From Thozetella sp. PMI_491 (Eukaryota; Ascomycota; Sordariomycetes; Chaetosphaeriales; Chaetosphaeriaceae), in the NCBI GenBank assembly GCA_021432635.1, contig MU270066.1, positions 62,001-126,000 of the forward strand: DNA of 64,000 nucleotides, written 5' to 3'. The stretch's first letter is position 1; each line of letters opens with the position of its first letter. The notes under the pieces are model-generated. The model made no database searches, had not been told where the DNA came from, and saw only the letters and a list, made by a program, of their open reading frames with translations. The position numbers and the translations under genes are program-made. Positions 46,510 through 58,121 of this stretch are shown in pieces.

Positions 46510-47583
46510 CTATGATCCGAGGTCATCTCCAATCCGTGATATGGAGAGTTCTGGCGGAATCTGTTTAGCTCCAGGTGGTTGCGGTACACCCCCTGGTTCT
46601 GTGAAAACCTTCGTGACAGCTACTTCCTTCTGCCATTCTAATAATGCAGCATGATTCATGCACTGCCGTTTGATGTTGAAGTCAGGATAAGGCCTTTCCT
46701 GGGTCTCCATCCACTGGTGGCTTATCAAGTCGAGACTCGGCATGCATGTCAGCGCTTGTAAGAGGATGTCCAGGCAGTGCGAAATGTGTGCCTGATGTCG
46801 TAAAGGCATGGTTGATCTAGTTTGGCAGAATGATATTAGCTCGACCGGTTCTAATAGTGAGTATACTTGCGAAAGGCATAGGCTTACAGGTTCGTATATC
46901 TATGCGCATAATAGTGGTCGAAGTAGATGTACTGTCGCAGCTGGTTCAAGCAGTGCAGCTGATGCTGAGAGTCCAGCTGCACCATGTACATATCCTGCCC
47001 TAGGCCCCAGTCTTCAGGGAACTTAACACCCAAATCGGTATCTTTTCCGAGTTTGCGCATTGCGTCTTCGTTTATGGCAATGTACTGGATATCAGATATT
47101 TCATCCCATGCTTTGTCAACCTCGTCGCTTGGCGGCTGTCGATAGATGATATGGGGGTCGTAATCGTCGAACAATGTCCCGCGGACCGTCATTGTCTGAA
47201 ACTCAATCGGTATCGAACCTAATATCGGGCCTGGTCCAATCACACCATTAGCTATCATTTTATGTTTGAATGCCGGATGATAGGGCATACTGTAAGGTGA
47301 GAGCTGTTCGATCACATGCCTCGGGCGAAGCATCCAACCCCTCCAGGCGAGGAAAAGCACCACCCATGCTCCCAAGAAGAAGACGATATTCAGGACCAAG
47401 AGACACCCGAGCTTCGATGCCTGCGAGCGAGGAAGAGGACGTGACTGTGCCTACCGGAAAGATGGTTGAGTTCGGTGACGTCCAGATGGATTGAGCTTCA
47501 CGCACCTTCTCTCTAGTATCGTCTTCGTCCACATCCTGGCTCGGCACACTCTGGTAGATGCCTTTCATCGTCCTGAGGAGCAT
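46510..47583 (-). CDS. UstYa/DUF3328-family oxidase-like protein
   Basis: Three exons (47583-47506, 47420-46888, 46816-46510) give 305 residues; an alternative in-frame ATG is at 47568. One N-terminal helix (VLNIVFFLGAWVVLFLAW) anchors a luminal domain. Two copies of the family's HxxHC motif are present: HQLHC (about residues 179-183) and HISHC (about 214-218), 30 residues apart, as in UstYa/UstYb. Family members oxidise or cyclise peptides in fungal RiPP pathways (ustiloxin, asperipin, victorin) and also act in some non-ribosomal pathways, in the secretory route. The gene is divergent from a small secreted peptide gene, sharing 557 bp of promoter. The C-terminal RQCMNHAALLEWQ segment also fits the family. 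No tyrosinase-like partner is in the window. Confidence 0.9.
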
Positions 47584-48140
47584 AAAGGTTTTGGAGCTCT
47601 GTCATGCCCATTCAGGAGCTTTTGCTGCTACCAAAAGGAAAAGGCGAAAAACAGGTGAGCGAGCAGCCTTCCTAGAGATGGGGGGAAAAGTCCCAGAATT
47701 CACAGCTCCTGCCAAATCAGAATCAGTATACGAGCCGAGCGTGGATTACTTCCACAAAGGACCGAAAGTACGACTCAAACACTCAAACAGCAGGAGATAT
47801 GTTACACATACCTGATTTATCCTTTCCGGTGCATAGCAGCTATGCCAAGACAGGGAGGTCACAGAATCCTACCGGAGTTAAATAAGCGTGAGGTCACGAA
47901 AGTCATAGCGCCTGCCAATTACATCATGAATACCTAGTTTCAGGTATAATCCTTTTTGACCCCAGCTATCCCCTTTCGTCAAGCGAATACATGCAGCTCG
48001 GTTAACGGCTCACTCTATAGACAGCTAGACGGAAGTATAAAGTAACCATTCGGTGCCAAGGAGCTCCATTGACCGATGAGTATCAGCCCACCAACCTCCT
48101 ATCTATCCATCACAAGTACCAGCCACATCATTGTGCCAAT
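47584..48140. promoter_or_regulatory. Shared divergent promoter, UstYa-like gene / small secreted peptide
   Basis: The only sequence between the two divergent starts. A TATAAA at 48036-48041 lies 105 bp before the peptide ATG. An upstream ATG at 48076 opens a 33-codon frame that overlaps the peptide start in another frame and stops at 48174; it could lower translation if the transcript begins before it. Confidence 0.55.
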
Positions 48141-48347
48141 ATGCGCTTCTCCATTATCGCCGGCGCTGTCCTAGCGTTCGCGACCACTGCTGCCTCGGCC
48201 CCTACCCCTGCATCGGTCCAGTTATATGGCCACCTACCCAACTTCGTTGCCGATTCTGAGACTGAGGCAAATGCTGCCAGCGCTTCCAAGCTTGTTGCTA
48301 AAGACCCCGCTGGAATCTACAAGTATAAACTGGCTATTGACGACTAG
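48141..48347 (+). CDS. Small secreted peptide, candidate precursor
   Basis: Single exon of 68 codons. A strong signal peptide (FSIIAGAVLAFATTAASA) with a likely cut after residue 20 leaves a 48-residue acidic product that ends GIYKYKLAIDD. It has no cysteines, so it is not a disulphide-rich effector, and no KR dibasic KEX2 sites or repeated cores, unlike classical dikaritin precursors. Three tyrosines fall in LYGHL and IYKYK. A TATA box 105 bp upstream supports expression. Its position divergent from a UstYa-family gene suggests it could be that enzyme's substrate, with the Tyr-containing C-terminus as the modified part; this is inference. It could instead be an unrelated small secreted protein. 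Confidence 0.7.
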   Translation: MRFSIIAGAVLAFATTAASAPTPASVQLYGHLPNFVADSETEANAASASKLVAKDPAGIYKYKLAIDD

Positions 48348-49062
48348 AGGATAAGGGTTGTCAAATATCAAGACACAAGGAGGATCATGTTGAAGGACTT
48401 GATATCTCTGTCTGTAGTGTTGGGCAGACTGGGAGAAGAAGGGGTATAGTTCAGCTGGAGTCATATTTACTTGCTACCTATTTGCTTCGAAATTCGCCGA
48501 GTATGCAAGATCCTGTGTTCCTAATTGTGCTTTGCGCAGGCAATGTAGGGACAATGCCGAATGAGTATGCACTGGGAGGGGAGTCTAGATGGAATTAGAC
48601 CATAGTTTGGAGATCGACCATCTCATTGGCCAATCAAACTTATACTCCACCGAATGAGTGAGTTGTCAGCCATTCCATCCAGCTAAACTAACCCTGAGTT
48701 TGCGCTCGGATGGAAGCAGACTTTATTGCCATATTATGGAGGAAAAGCACATGTTTAAATCCTTGCTGCAGCGATTTCGTGAGGACGGCCTGCTGGGGGG
48801 GGAGTTCTTTAACTCCGCTGGGAAGTTCTTGTTAGTCCATGCAGAGGCATTTGCGAGAGTTGCCCAGGGATTTTCCGGAGCCAAAGTTACCCTACAATTT
48901 GTCACAGTATGAACCTTCATAAATCTCCCAGCCAGCCACCCATGTATCCACTCTTGCTTGCGACCTATGTATGGGGGTAGGGCCCGGCAGAGCCTCTGTG
49001 GCAACTACCTAACCCCAATTCCATAGAGCAGCCGTGCACGTCTCGTTTGTCACCCCGTATCC
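48348..49062. other. Intergenic region
   Basis: About 0.7 kb between the small peptide and the LysM remnant. A frame around 48744-48912 and its antisense partner (48723-49004) have no recognisable features. If the LysM remnant once had a longer N-terminal part, it should have been here, but I cannot detect it. Confidence 0.4.
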
Positions 49063-49344
49063 ATGCTCCTGCCATATTCAATACAAAAAGGTCCACCTCA
49101 GTTGAACACGACGACGATGACGACGACGAGTATTTCGCGAACAGTGACCACTAACTCCATGAGTGCAAAACCGGCTTCGACGGGGACAGGCTTTACTCAA
49201 ACATACACGGTGAAGCCAGGGGATTTCTGCTTTGCTATTTGGACCGAGTTCAACCTTACTTGAGCACAAGCCTTGGCCCTGAACCCAACCCTCGATGAAA
49301 ATTGTAACCTCCGGGTCGGCCAGGTGCTGTATATCGCGGACTAG
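49063..49344 (+). pseudogene. LysM-domain gene interrupted by an in-frame stop
   Basis: From the ATG at 49063 the frame reads a Ser/Thr-rich linker (TTTMTTTSISRTVTT) and the first half of a LysM domain (YTVKPGDFCFAIWTEFNLT), then meets TGA at 49261-49263. In the same frame, beyond the stop, the second half of the domain follows (ALALNP, CNLRVGQVLYI) up to a natural stop at 49342-49344. The domain is therefore whole except for one stop codon. LysM proteins bind chitin fragments; in plant-associated fungi secreted ones can shield the wall. There is no signal peptide here, so the piece looks like the C-terminal part of a formerly larger protein. A GT...AG intron that would remove the stop is not evident. 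Confidence 0.7.
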
Positions 49345-49439
49345 GCGTATACGAGGGACTTCAACGGCAATAGAAGTATCATTTTTATATCAGATCTAGC
49401 TCCCCGAACTCGTTAGATTTAATATAGCCATTGCATGGC

Positions 49440-52400
49440 TCACAGTAGTGAGACTGATCGTCCGCTTTTGTATCTCTGCACCAGTCGCTGTCTCATCCTC
49501 TCCCCAAGGTCCATCAGACTCTCGGCGTTAAGTATCTCTAGTATGGTTAGCATCACACCAAACTTCTGCCTGAACCAGTGACGGAGCTCAACGCTGACGA
49601 GCGAGTCGACTCCGATGTCTCTCAAGGGCGCGTTGTAATCCACCTCATCGACACCGCGCATCAGGAACCCAAATAGCGCTGCGCCGATTTCCCTAGCCAA
49701 AAATGCCACCGTCTCTTTTCTCTCCAACACCAGCGGGCTCACGACACAACTAGCAAGAAATTCCTTCAGTGTCGCGTTTTCGGGCGTCTTTGCTTCTTCG
49801 TGGTTGGCGCCTTCGGCAGCCTCGAAGAACAGCCCCCTCGAGTCTTTCTTCCAGCTTGTGATTCCTGGTCCTTTTGCGCTGAAACCGATGGCTATCTGGC
49901 CATGACTCACGTATCCCTGCAATTCATCGCGCTCATCCTCCATCTTTGGACGGTACGGCCCAATCATTACTTCAAGCGCCTCCAGGACATCCCTCTCCCG
50001 CAGCGCATGTAGGGTCTCAGCTCGCAAGGCGTCGAGCCGGTGCGGCTCGCGGGCAAGGATGCCGATGCCATGCACTGCACCGATGTCGAGGGCCGAGCAG
50101 GGGAGGCCTAGAGAGTGCCGATACTGGACGAATGCGTCGAGAAAGGTATTTGCAGCTGCATAATTTGCCTGGCCGACCAGGCCACAAAGTCCGGAGAGAG
50201 AGCTGAAGAGAAAGAAGAAGTCGAGCGGTTCTGGCTGATCCTGCAGAGCGTAGTGGAGATTCCATGCTCCGTGAACTTTTGTGGTTATAACGTCGTGCCA
50301 TTGGGAGAAGTTCATTTGGGTAAAGGTTTGGTCCTGCATCTAGGTCAATACGATGCGTGCCATTGACAGAGCCGTACAAGTGCGAGGGCCAGTGGCGTGT
50401 ATGCTCTAACTCACCCTTAAAACCGCGGCGGCGTGGAAGACACCTGCGATCGGCACTTTTGATGAAGATATCATTCTTCTTACATCGTCGATAGCACCGA
50501 CATCGCCCCGGATGATTTGGACGGTGCAGTCTTGCAAAGCCAACTCGTGGACCAAGTCATGGTTGCTGTCTATGCCATTGTCCGCAGATCTAGAAAAGAA
50601 TATCAGATGTCTAGCCCCTTTTTCCACAAGGAATCTGGCAGTTGATTGGCCGAGGCCGCCGAGACCACCAACAAGGAGGTAGGCCCGGTCAGGGCGCAGT
50701 CGTGTCTCTCGGGGCGCCGGTTGGGCCGTTAGATTGCCTGGATTATCCGGCATAACAACTACCGCATCGTCATTGCGTTTGGAATTATGCAGATTCCGGA
50801 ACGCGTCGAAAGCCTCGGATGCATCGAATATCGTAACGGGACGGATAAGGCGGACGAGGCCCCGAACATACAATTCGAATGCTCGAGAAACTAGACTGAT
50901 TCCAGCTTGTCAGCGTCCAAGCTGGTACTTGCGGAGCTGTCGGTGTCCTGTGAACCTACCTCTTCCAAATTATCGGGCGTTGGAAACATAGCTCATCAAA
51001 ATCGATATTCGCGAACCAGCGATTGCACCCAAAGTCGCAATCCAAAGTAGCCTTGTCGTCCGGGTGTCTCTTTCCGATTTGTACAAGAGTCCCTAGCGGC
51101 CCAACACACTCCCAATAGGTGCGCAATTCGTCCCGCGCGGGGGGGCAATAGAGCACAACATCTACTCCCTGACCATTAGTAGCGTCTAGGAGGGAGCCAG
51201 AGAGGAAATCACCCGTCCCGCTTAGAATGTGATGCTGAGGCACCTCCAGAACGGACGCAAAATATTTAACCTCGTCTTCGTTTCGAGCTACACAATAGAT
51301 CTTTTGGGAATCCCAGTTAATATTAGTCGTGCTGAGACAGCTTAATGGGTCAAGAAGACAAAGTTGACGTACCTCAGCTCTCGCCAGCTTAGCGAGCTGT
51401 ATCGCAGCCACACTTTTTGGACTGCATCCTCCGTCAACCAATACAGACTAAAGATGTGGTTAGCATCAATGTTTCCTGGTCTTACTTAGGGCTAAGCCAC
51501 GCACATATCCTTCTCGGAGTTTCACTACTTCCTCGAAGGCATAAATTGCTGCTCCATACGAAGTTGGTATTGTCACAGCTTGAACAAAAGTTAGGGCTTC
51601 CGGGATGATGATGCACGCTGTCTCGGGCACTGTGACAAGAGTAGAGAGAGGCGCGCGGACGTTGAAAGCCACTCTGTCCCCGATCCTCAGATCGTGGACG
51701 TGCGGGCCAACGTCACAGACAATACCGGTGCCTGCTAGCCCCGGCCGCTGTTTGCCTTGGCTAGGATGTCTGATGACTCGGGCAATATCCTGGAGCTACT
51801 GGATTTTAGATGCCGTGGAAGTTAGAATGTCTTTATGTCCGGGCAACTTACCTCGCTGCACATCTGCATGGCCCTAACGTCAATATTGACACAGTTCCCG
51901 GTCAAGGGCGACTGGTTTGTCTCTACCCAATGCAACAATTGTATTGCACCGGGCCTCTCCACTGCGACCTCCCTGGAGGCATTCTGGTTTCTTTCCCCCA
52001 ACAGCATCTCGGAGATCTTAACCTTGTGAAATCTGCCAATCTTAACTAACCCATTGTGCAACACATATTCGCTGTCTCGGTCCATTTCTCGAGATAATTT
52101 GCGATTGGCAAAGGTAGCCAGCATATCAGCGGTGGCCGCCCAGCCATTCTTGTCAAAGTGCTCGAGCTCCATGGTCACGAGGTCGATCGAATTCTCCCTG
52201 CGAAGTGTGCGCGCCGCGCCCAAGATGAGCGAAAAGTTGGGGTCTTTGCAATCAATTTGGGAGGCACCTGTGACCCAGAGCATCCCGCCGTCTTGAACCG
52301 AAAGCAGGGACTGCTTGAAAGCAGCGTATTCAGACGCTTGCATGCTGTATAAATATGCCCCCTCGAGATCCAGGAGACACAGCGTGGGCCCGGTTTGGGG

Positions 52401-55400
52401 CAGCTCTTGTCCGATTATAAAAAATTCCAGGTTAAAGCCCCGGGCTGTCAAAAGATCTGTAGCTTCTGAGACAACTGGGTGGAGCGAGTCCCGGCAGAGT
52501 ACATTGACTTTTGTAACTGCTGCCAGCCTTGTGGCCAGTCTGGTAATAATGGCGCCACCATCTCTTTCAAGGAATATAGCGTCGGCGCCATTGAAACCAG
52601 CCTCACTGAGACTCGTACGCCATATCTCCTTTTCTTGCAGCCTCACTAGATGGCCTTCTTCGATGAAGTCTTCTTGAAAGGAGTGAGTCCCGTTAGTGAG
52701 CGGGGCGTCTCGATAAATGAGTAGGCGTCCACTGGGTTGAAGCAACCGTCCAAGGTTGGTCAACATTGGGACGGCATCTTTCGGTTTAGCGATATGCCCG
52801 GAGAAGGCAACGAGGTCGAAAGACTTCTCTTTCAGCCCCTGAGAAACTAGATCATTAGAAGGATCCAAGATGGTATAAGTCACATCCTGAAAGCCTTTCA
52901 GTTGTGACCTGGCGGTGGCCAAATCATCCGGCGAGCTCCTTGTATACACATACTTGGAGTAAGTGCGTTCTCCGCGCGCAGAGACAAGAGACTGCAAAGT
53001 AAAGCTGGAGATGTCTTTCGTATCTGAGCCAACTTCTAGAACGTGAAGACTTGGCTTCTTGTTCCCTAAAAGGTCGAGGAACTCGGATGAATGCTGGAGG
53101 TGAGTTGCATTGATGAAGTCAACATCGGGCTTCCATTCTAGGGTAGCGCCAGCATGGGGATCATAGTCGACTGGCGGGAAGCTACTCGAAAGTGGGGAGA
53201 CTTCTAGGCTCTTGATCTGAAATGCAACCTTCCCATTGGAGACTCCAGTGATATTGCTACTGGTGCCTCGGTTGGGATGTTTGGACGCCTCGGCAATCAC
53301 TTGAATCGGCCCGTCCACACCCTCAACTTGCATTGCTTCGATATATCTGGGTGCGGAGGTAGTGTTGAAATTCCTTTCCAACCCGTAGCAGTCAGCTACC
53401 ATGCATAAGTGCACACTTGAATCAAGAGCTGTGGGGTGGATCGAATAGGACGACGTTCGCTCGCACGATTCGACCGCTGTCCCTGTTGCCTTCTTTTCTG
53501 TCACGTGAGAAGAGATGCTCGAGAGTCCTCGGAATGCCGCTCCGTAACTGAGCCCATATCTTCTCCATGTATCATAAAACGAGTCTGACGAGGCCTTACG
53601 GGGTAGCGCCTGGATGATGGGAAGCGGCATTTCGAATTGGTGATCACCTCGGCATTGTCCTGAAACATTTCTTGTCCAGGTTTCCCCTCTCAAGGTAGAG
53701 ATAGAGAAGTCGTACCAGACCGATTTGCCGTCTGATCCTATTGTTTCCTTGGGGCTGAGAGTAGTGACGAGCTCAATAGGCTCATCGTTGAGGACGAGGG
53801 CTTCTAAGAAGTTGACTTTTCGAGCCGAGTAGCCAACAGATCCTGACAGTTGTCTCATTGCCTCTCCAACCATGGATATATATCCCGACCATGGGAAGAC
53901 GGTGTCACCATCAACCACGTGGTCTCGCAGCCAGGGGACATCTGAAACTCGCAATCTGCATCTCCATACTGGATCAGAATCCGAGGACTCCAAGATGCGA
54001 GTGCCAAGCAACTCGTGGTGATCAAATTTCTTAAATCTCCAAGCGCTTGAAATTCTGCTCTCGGCCCAGTATTCCGCATCGTAGTGCCATGGATAGGTTG
54101 GAAGGTCCGTAAGGAGTTGTCCTTTGGGGTTAACCAAGCCAATCTCTATGCTGTGGCCCGCCAGCCACAGCTGGCCCGCCGTTTTGAGAACACATACCAG
54201 ACCGTCCTCGCCCCGGACTAGCGTAGGGATGTATGGCGCTGTCTTGCCTTCCGCTTGAACAGTCTGCCTCAGCGGCCCAGCTAGTGCGGCGTGTGGCCCA
54301 ATTTCCACGAATATTGGAGACGGAATATCGGCTAACACCGCCCGGACCGCCGTATCGAAGAGCACCGGAGATACGAGGTTCCGGGCCCAGTAGTCTGACG
54401 ACAAATCATGGTGAACAGTGCCTGTCACCGATGAATAGAACGGGACAGTGGGCCTCCGTGCATGGATTTTGCCGGCCAGGCGAGCTTCGTAGTTCGGCTT
54501 GACTGCTTGCATGTGGTCTGCGCGAATGTCAGTATGACAGAAGTATTTTGAAATTGGCGAGAGAGCAACGAACGAGAGTGATAGCCACATTCAACATGCA
54601 GTGCTCGGACAAATACGTCCGGATATTGTGCCTTGATTTGCTCCATCACAGACTTGAGGACCTCCTTCTCGCCCGACAAGGTAACACTCAATGGAGAGTT
54701 CTCGCAGCCGATGATTACGCCAGGTTGAAGGTGTTTTTGAACTCGCGTTCTCCCCAGTCCAACCGCTGCCATTCCCCCACTATGGGCGGCTTTGAGGTAT
54801 GGTGTGATCTGACCCCTATAGTACGCCAAAAGAAACGCTTCCTCGGCAGTGATAGCACCGCTTGCGTATGCTGCTGCTGTTTCACCAGAAGAGTGGCCCA
54901 CAACGGCGGCTGGAGTTATGTTCCAAGAGTGAAGCAGATCCACAAGAGAGATCTGGATTGCGGCGAGACATGGCTGGGAGAATTCAGCCTCATAGAGGCG
55001 GCTTTTGCTCTTAGGGGCTAGTAGTTCAGCTAGATAACTGTCAGCCTAATCTTGGCTTCCTTTTCGATCAAGGTGACTTGAACTGAACTCACAGGTCAGT
55101 GACCATGATGGAGGGTCAGGTAGCATAGCAAGGATGCTCTCTAGGCCGTCAATTCGTTGTCGGACTAAGGGATGATGCTCGTATAGTTCCTTTCCCATCT
55201 GCGCCCATTGAGCCCCTTGTCCTGTAAATACCCATACCATACTTTCAGGGACCGGTGCGGGTTTAGATGTTGAGGAAAGCTCGAAAGGGGTTTGGCCATC
55301 GACAATGGAGAAAGCACGGTGAGAGTGAACTTTTCGTCTTGCCCCTAAAGTGTAAGCCAAGTCACTGAATCTGCCAGGAGCTTTTGCAAGATAGCTTTCC

Positions 55401-57177
55401 GTATTTCTGGCCACCTTCTGGAGGGTGTTTGTGTGCGTTGCAGAAAAAAAGAGCAAGCGTGGCTCTGGAGCCATCTCCGGGGGGATAAGGCCGCTTTGAG
55501 GGACTGAGGGGACTCCAAAACAGGATGCAGATTCTAATAGTACCTTTTCACTTGGTCAACTCTTTCTCCTCTCATGCAAATATCAAAATATGGAGACTAA
55601 CATGCGCATTTGTGCCACCGATACCGAAAGAATTCACGGAAACCCTCTCGAAGCGGTCTTGAGGCCAGGGTAAAGGTTTCGTGGGGACAGTGAGTTTCGC
55701 CTCGTTCCACGGGACTGCAAGTGAAGTTAAAATTAGTTTTTAAGTTGATATACTCAAGAAGCCATGGCTAGGCTTACTTCTTGGATTTGGAGTTTTGAAG
55801 TTGATGTTGGGCGGAATAGTCGAGTTTTCCAAGGCAAGCACCATCTTGATGACGCTGGAAATCCCAGAAGCCCCTTCACCGTGGCCAATATTAGGTTTTA
55901 CCTTTGGTTCCAGAAGTTAGCATTTCGTGGTGCACATATTCATAGAAGACAAATGTGTACCGATCCGATGTAAATACCATGTTGGCCCCATACACTAGCA
56001 ACTGCTTGGGCTTCCAGGGGGTCGCCGACCTTTCTCGCGGTTAGTTCTCCCTGTACCCAAATATTACAATTTTGAAATTTTGCATCTGACGTACCACAGT
56101 TCCCGTCCCGTGGCATTCTACCATTGCCGTCTTCGATAAATCTTCGATGCCTGCAATACGATGGCCCATACGCATCAGCCGCTCGTGGCTCTTGGGATCA
56201 GGGGCCGTCATCCCTGCGGTTTTTCCATCGCTGCCGAGGCAGGTCGACCGAATAACAGCACGGATCGGGTCTCCATCGCGAATTGCATTCGACAGACGCT
56301 TGATGTATATGGCCGATATGCCCTCGCCCCTCGTATAGCCGTCGGCGTCCGCGTCGAAGCTTTTGCAGGAACCGGTAGGGGATAGAACTCCTTGCTCGGT
56401 CATGGTTGCTGTAGACCCTGGGGATTGTATAAGGTTCACGCCTCCAACTACAGCCGCCACGCAGTTTCGGCTGTGGAGATCCTGGCACGCCATATGCAGC
56501 GCAACTAAGGAAGACGAACAGGCCGTTCGCGTAACCAAGCTGGAACTCTATTAGCTAAAATACGAAACTGATACTAGTTCCTTTGGAGGAAATCAGAAGT
56601 ACCTGGGCCCTTTAAGGTCGAACTCGTACGATGTCCGGTTGGCGATTATGTAGTCGCCAAAGACATCAGCCCGAATCGGTTGGAGGTGTTGGTCGTCTCG
56701 CAGCTTCAACTCCTTCCAATCATCACCCATAGCGCCCACATAGACTCCAATCTCCTTTCCTCTCCAGTCCGTTTCACCTGCGCTCTCAAAGGCTTCGTAT
56801 ACGACTTCGAGAAACAGCCGTTGTTGTGGGTCCATCAGCTCTGCCTCTTGCTTCCCGAAGGACCAGAAGCTCGAGTCGACGTGGGCTAAGTTCACATCGT
56901 CGAGAAAATACCCGACCTTCGAGGACACATGTGAGACTCTTTCTGGACCGTACCAAGCGTCCACGTTGTATCGACTTTTGGGCACAGGGCATAGGCCACT
57001 CTTCCCGTTGACAAGTAGATCCCAATACGAGGAAGCGTCGTGAACGCTACCTGGCAGTCTCATCCCCATACCAATTATGGCAATCGGCTCAAACGACTGT
57101 CCGGGCATGGTCGCCGGCTGAAAGTCCCTCTCTGCAGTGTGATGATTATTCGTATGAGTAGCTTGATGTTTTTCCAT
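49440..57177 (-). CDS. Reducing type I polyketide synthase, KS-AT-DH-(MT)-(ER)-KR-ACP
   Basis: Thirteen exons give 2,328 residues in one frame: 57177-56603, 56539-56095, 56029-55961, 55901-55778, 55714-55602, 55543-55093, 55029-54574, 54517-51852, 51795-51505, 51447-51373, 51300-50960, 50895-50415 and 50339-49440. The frame opens at a TTG (57213), but the first ATG is 57177. KS (about 28-445) has Cys199 in RTACSSS and histidines in VECHGTGT and [12 protein letters not shown] (470-870) has Ser639 in GHSSGE. DH (910-1210) has His944 in [13 protein letters not shown] and an Asp in HPTALDSS. The MT core is short with a changed SAM loop (LEVGSDTKD). The ER (about 1590-1870) has [13 protein letters not shown] where GGVG is expected. 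KR (1900-2150) has VGGLGGLG and Tyr2089. ACP Ser is about 2275 (GVDSL). No thioesterase is present. The product is an iteratively made reduced chain. Confidence 0.95.
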
Positions 57178-58121
57178 AGCCAAGGGAACACCGCTGACCT
57201 CCTTTTTCGCCAAACTAGGTTTATTATTGCTAGATCAGAGGTTTTACTGAGGTAATTTGTGAGGCCGGAGTTGGAATAACAGACAGACGAAGTAAGCCTT
57301 AGCCAGATAAGACCTCTCTTGGGACGCTCCTAATGAAACTGCCTACTTTAGCCTGGCACTTCGATAGTCCGATGACAGGTTAGGCTCTGCTCTGCCGAGG
57401 GAGCGAATCAGGTAGGAAGCACTTCCGGAAATAGAGGCTAGCTGAGGTTCGCGCGCCCACGTAGCACATATTGGATATATATATCGTACTTCCTGTACTT
57501 TCCTTTGGTCTGGAGGCCAAATGAAACCCTACACGGCCTTAGCCATCGCTGGTGGTTGGCCATGTAAGCCTTAGCCCCAATTGTACTCCAAGACACGGCA
57601 TAGCGCCACTTCTCCAAGCACCAGTAGTTTCGCATATTTCCCACCATTGATTGTCCTAGCGTGAATCGGCTGTCTAACCCCAAGCTACTGCTGACAGGTG
57701 ACGTAAACTGCATATGCTTGGCCCCCAGTTTGACTACATATACGCATACGAAGCTAGCTAAAATTGAAAATTTGATCGATTTGTCAGGAGCATGGAGCGC
57801 TGAGAGTACACTGCCAGGTTAGGCTACAGCTGACTTACGCTATGCCCCGAACGGAAGACTTCCAAGTGGCTCGGGGGCCGAGGGAGTTGTTAGCCTGCTG
57901 CGCAAAGGAAAAGGGGGAAAGGATGGCTTGGAGCCAGGAGAATCCACCACCGCTGATTCCACATCTATCGCTAGAACAGTTCGTTTGGATTAGCAAAGAA
58001 ATAGAAAAAGAAAAAAGAGGGAGAACCTCATACGGTACAAAATTCTGCTTTATTCGGTTGACTCTGACTACCATTTGAAAAAGTGTCCTTTTTGTCAAAG
58101 GCAGTGTCTCCTCAAATTTCG
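57178..58121. promoter_or_regulatory. Divergent promoter region, PKS / acyl ligase
   Basis: About 0.94 kb shared by the two divergent starts. The 11-mer CAGGTTAGGCT occurs twice in the same orientation, at 57376-57386 and 57815-57825, and could be a cluster regulator site. A purine-rich tract lies just before the ligase start. No gene is seen inside. Confidence 0.5.
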
